From assembly GCA_027294815.1 (NCBI GenBank), contig JAPULP010000173.1:1-6334 (forward strand): 6,334 nt of DNA. Reading direction: 5' to 3'. The position numbers were made by a program, and so were the translations under genes. Numbering within the stretch: the stretch's first letter is position 1; each line of letters begins with the position of its first letter. The notes beneath the pieces were generated by a model. It worked only from the letters and a program-made list of their open reading frames with translations, ran no database searches and was not told the DNA's origin. Of this stretch, positions 6,017-6,334 are shown piece by piece. Source of the DNA: Gemmatimonadota bacterium (GTDB lineage: Bacteria; Gemmatimonadota; Gemmatimonadetes; Gemmatimonadales; GWC2-71-9).

Positions 6017-6334
6017 CTAATTCTTGATCGCCGTCAAGCGCCAACCGGACGTTGTTTTTTCGAAGGAGACACGTAGCTCGTCGGCGTGTTGACCCGAGCT
6101 GCCGTCCTTTCGCTGGTATTCGAGCGTCTGGGCCAACGTCGCGCTGGCCGAATCGCCGGCCACCTCGAGATCGCGAATGGTGAACGTGACGTCGAGGGTC
6201 TGGAGCGATTGAAAGAACCCGTCCCACGCCGATTGGTCTTCATCAGTCAAGTTTCGGTGGACCGCCCGGAATCGACTCACATCCCGAGACTCGATCGCTC
6301 GCTCGAGGTTCTGAACGACTCGTTCGATTTCAAC
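6017..6334 (-). CDS. C-terminal part of a protein ending in an NTF2/SnoaL-like domain
   Basis: The final 105 codons are visible and the frame is open to the right window edge. The sequence reads like the end of a cystatin/NTF2-like alpha+beta module: an amphipathic helix VVQNLERAIESRD, a helix around QSAWDGFFQSLQ, then strands VTFTIRDLEVAGDSASATL, LEYQRK and LRVSFEKTTSGWRLTAI. Similar modules end many Ser/Thr protein kinases and secreted or lipoprotein-type proteins in Gemmatimonadota and Acidobacteriota. The N-terminal domains are outside the window, so the whole protein is not named. The GTG at 6280 could be mistaken for a start, but the frame continues upstream with helix-like sequence that fits the module. 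The gene ends with two consecutive TAG codons and converges on the amidohydrolase, the two stop codons being 20 bp apart with no classical terminator between them. Confidence 0.75.
   Translation of the reverse strand, partial: VEIERVVQNLERAIESRDVSRFRAVHRNLTDEDQSAWDGFFQSLQTLDVTFTIRDLEVAGDSASATLAQTLEYQRKDGSSGQHADELRVSFEKTTSGWRLTAIKN

Noticed and set aside
6042..6060. An intrinsic terminator of the plus-strand operon (CAAC-CGGAC-GTTG then T6)
   Set aside because: The stem is only 4 bp and half A-T, and the site lies inside the converging coding region. The T-run alone is not enough support.

Overview
The window is bacterial and moderately GC-rich by eye. It has tightly packed, overlapping genes, with one roughly 0.4 kb intergenic region in the middle. 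The right-edge protein ends in an NTF2/SnoaL-like module of a kind I associate with tails of Ser/Thr kinases in Gemmatimonadota and Acidobacteriota. The intergenic DNA carries 9-bp ACAGGAT-type repeats of the sort seen scattered in environmental genomes. A soil or marine Gemmatimonadota-like or Acidobacteriota-like host is therefore a reasonable guess, but the sequence does not prove it.

Left half, minus strand, read from 3268 down to 1: a four-gene, apparently co-transcribed and translationally coupled set. (1) A 195-aa scramblase/LURP-one (tubby-fold) protein with a strong ribosome binding site. (2) A ketopantoate-reductase family protein with a GTG start, all catalytic residues kept, 4 nt after gene 1. 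(3) A 224-aa RDD-family membrane protein, joined to gene 2 by an ATGA overlap. (4) A GT4 glycosyltransferase with a TTG start overlapping the RDD stop codon, whose C-terminus runs off the left edge. Three of the four products point to membrane or lipid biology. The reductase is the odd member.

Middle, 3269-3681: the divergent intergenic region. It holds a nested inverted-repeat element at about 3399-3544: outer arms of 17 bp with one mismatch, flanked by T5 and A5, around an inner 11-bp stem-loop. A GC-rich hairpin follows at 3557-3569. A 32-codon Cys-containing ORF starts inside the element and ends in frame just upstream of the permease gene. No convincing promoter was found for either operon.

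Right half, plus strand: an APC-superfamily amino acid permease (SLC7/LAT or SteT type) and an amidohydrolase-2/ACMSD-type metal-dependent decarboxylase or hydrolase overlap by ATGA. This suggests an uptake-plus-catabolism pair for an amino acid or aromatic acid. At the right edge, converging on the minus strand only 20 bp away, is the C-terminal part of a protein ending in an NTF2/SnoaL-like domain.

No rRNA, tRNA, CRISPR, transposase or phage gene was seen. I found no clear new defence or signalling system. The parts most worth a second look are the nested repeat element and the scramblase-headed operon.
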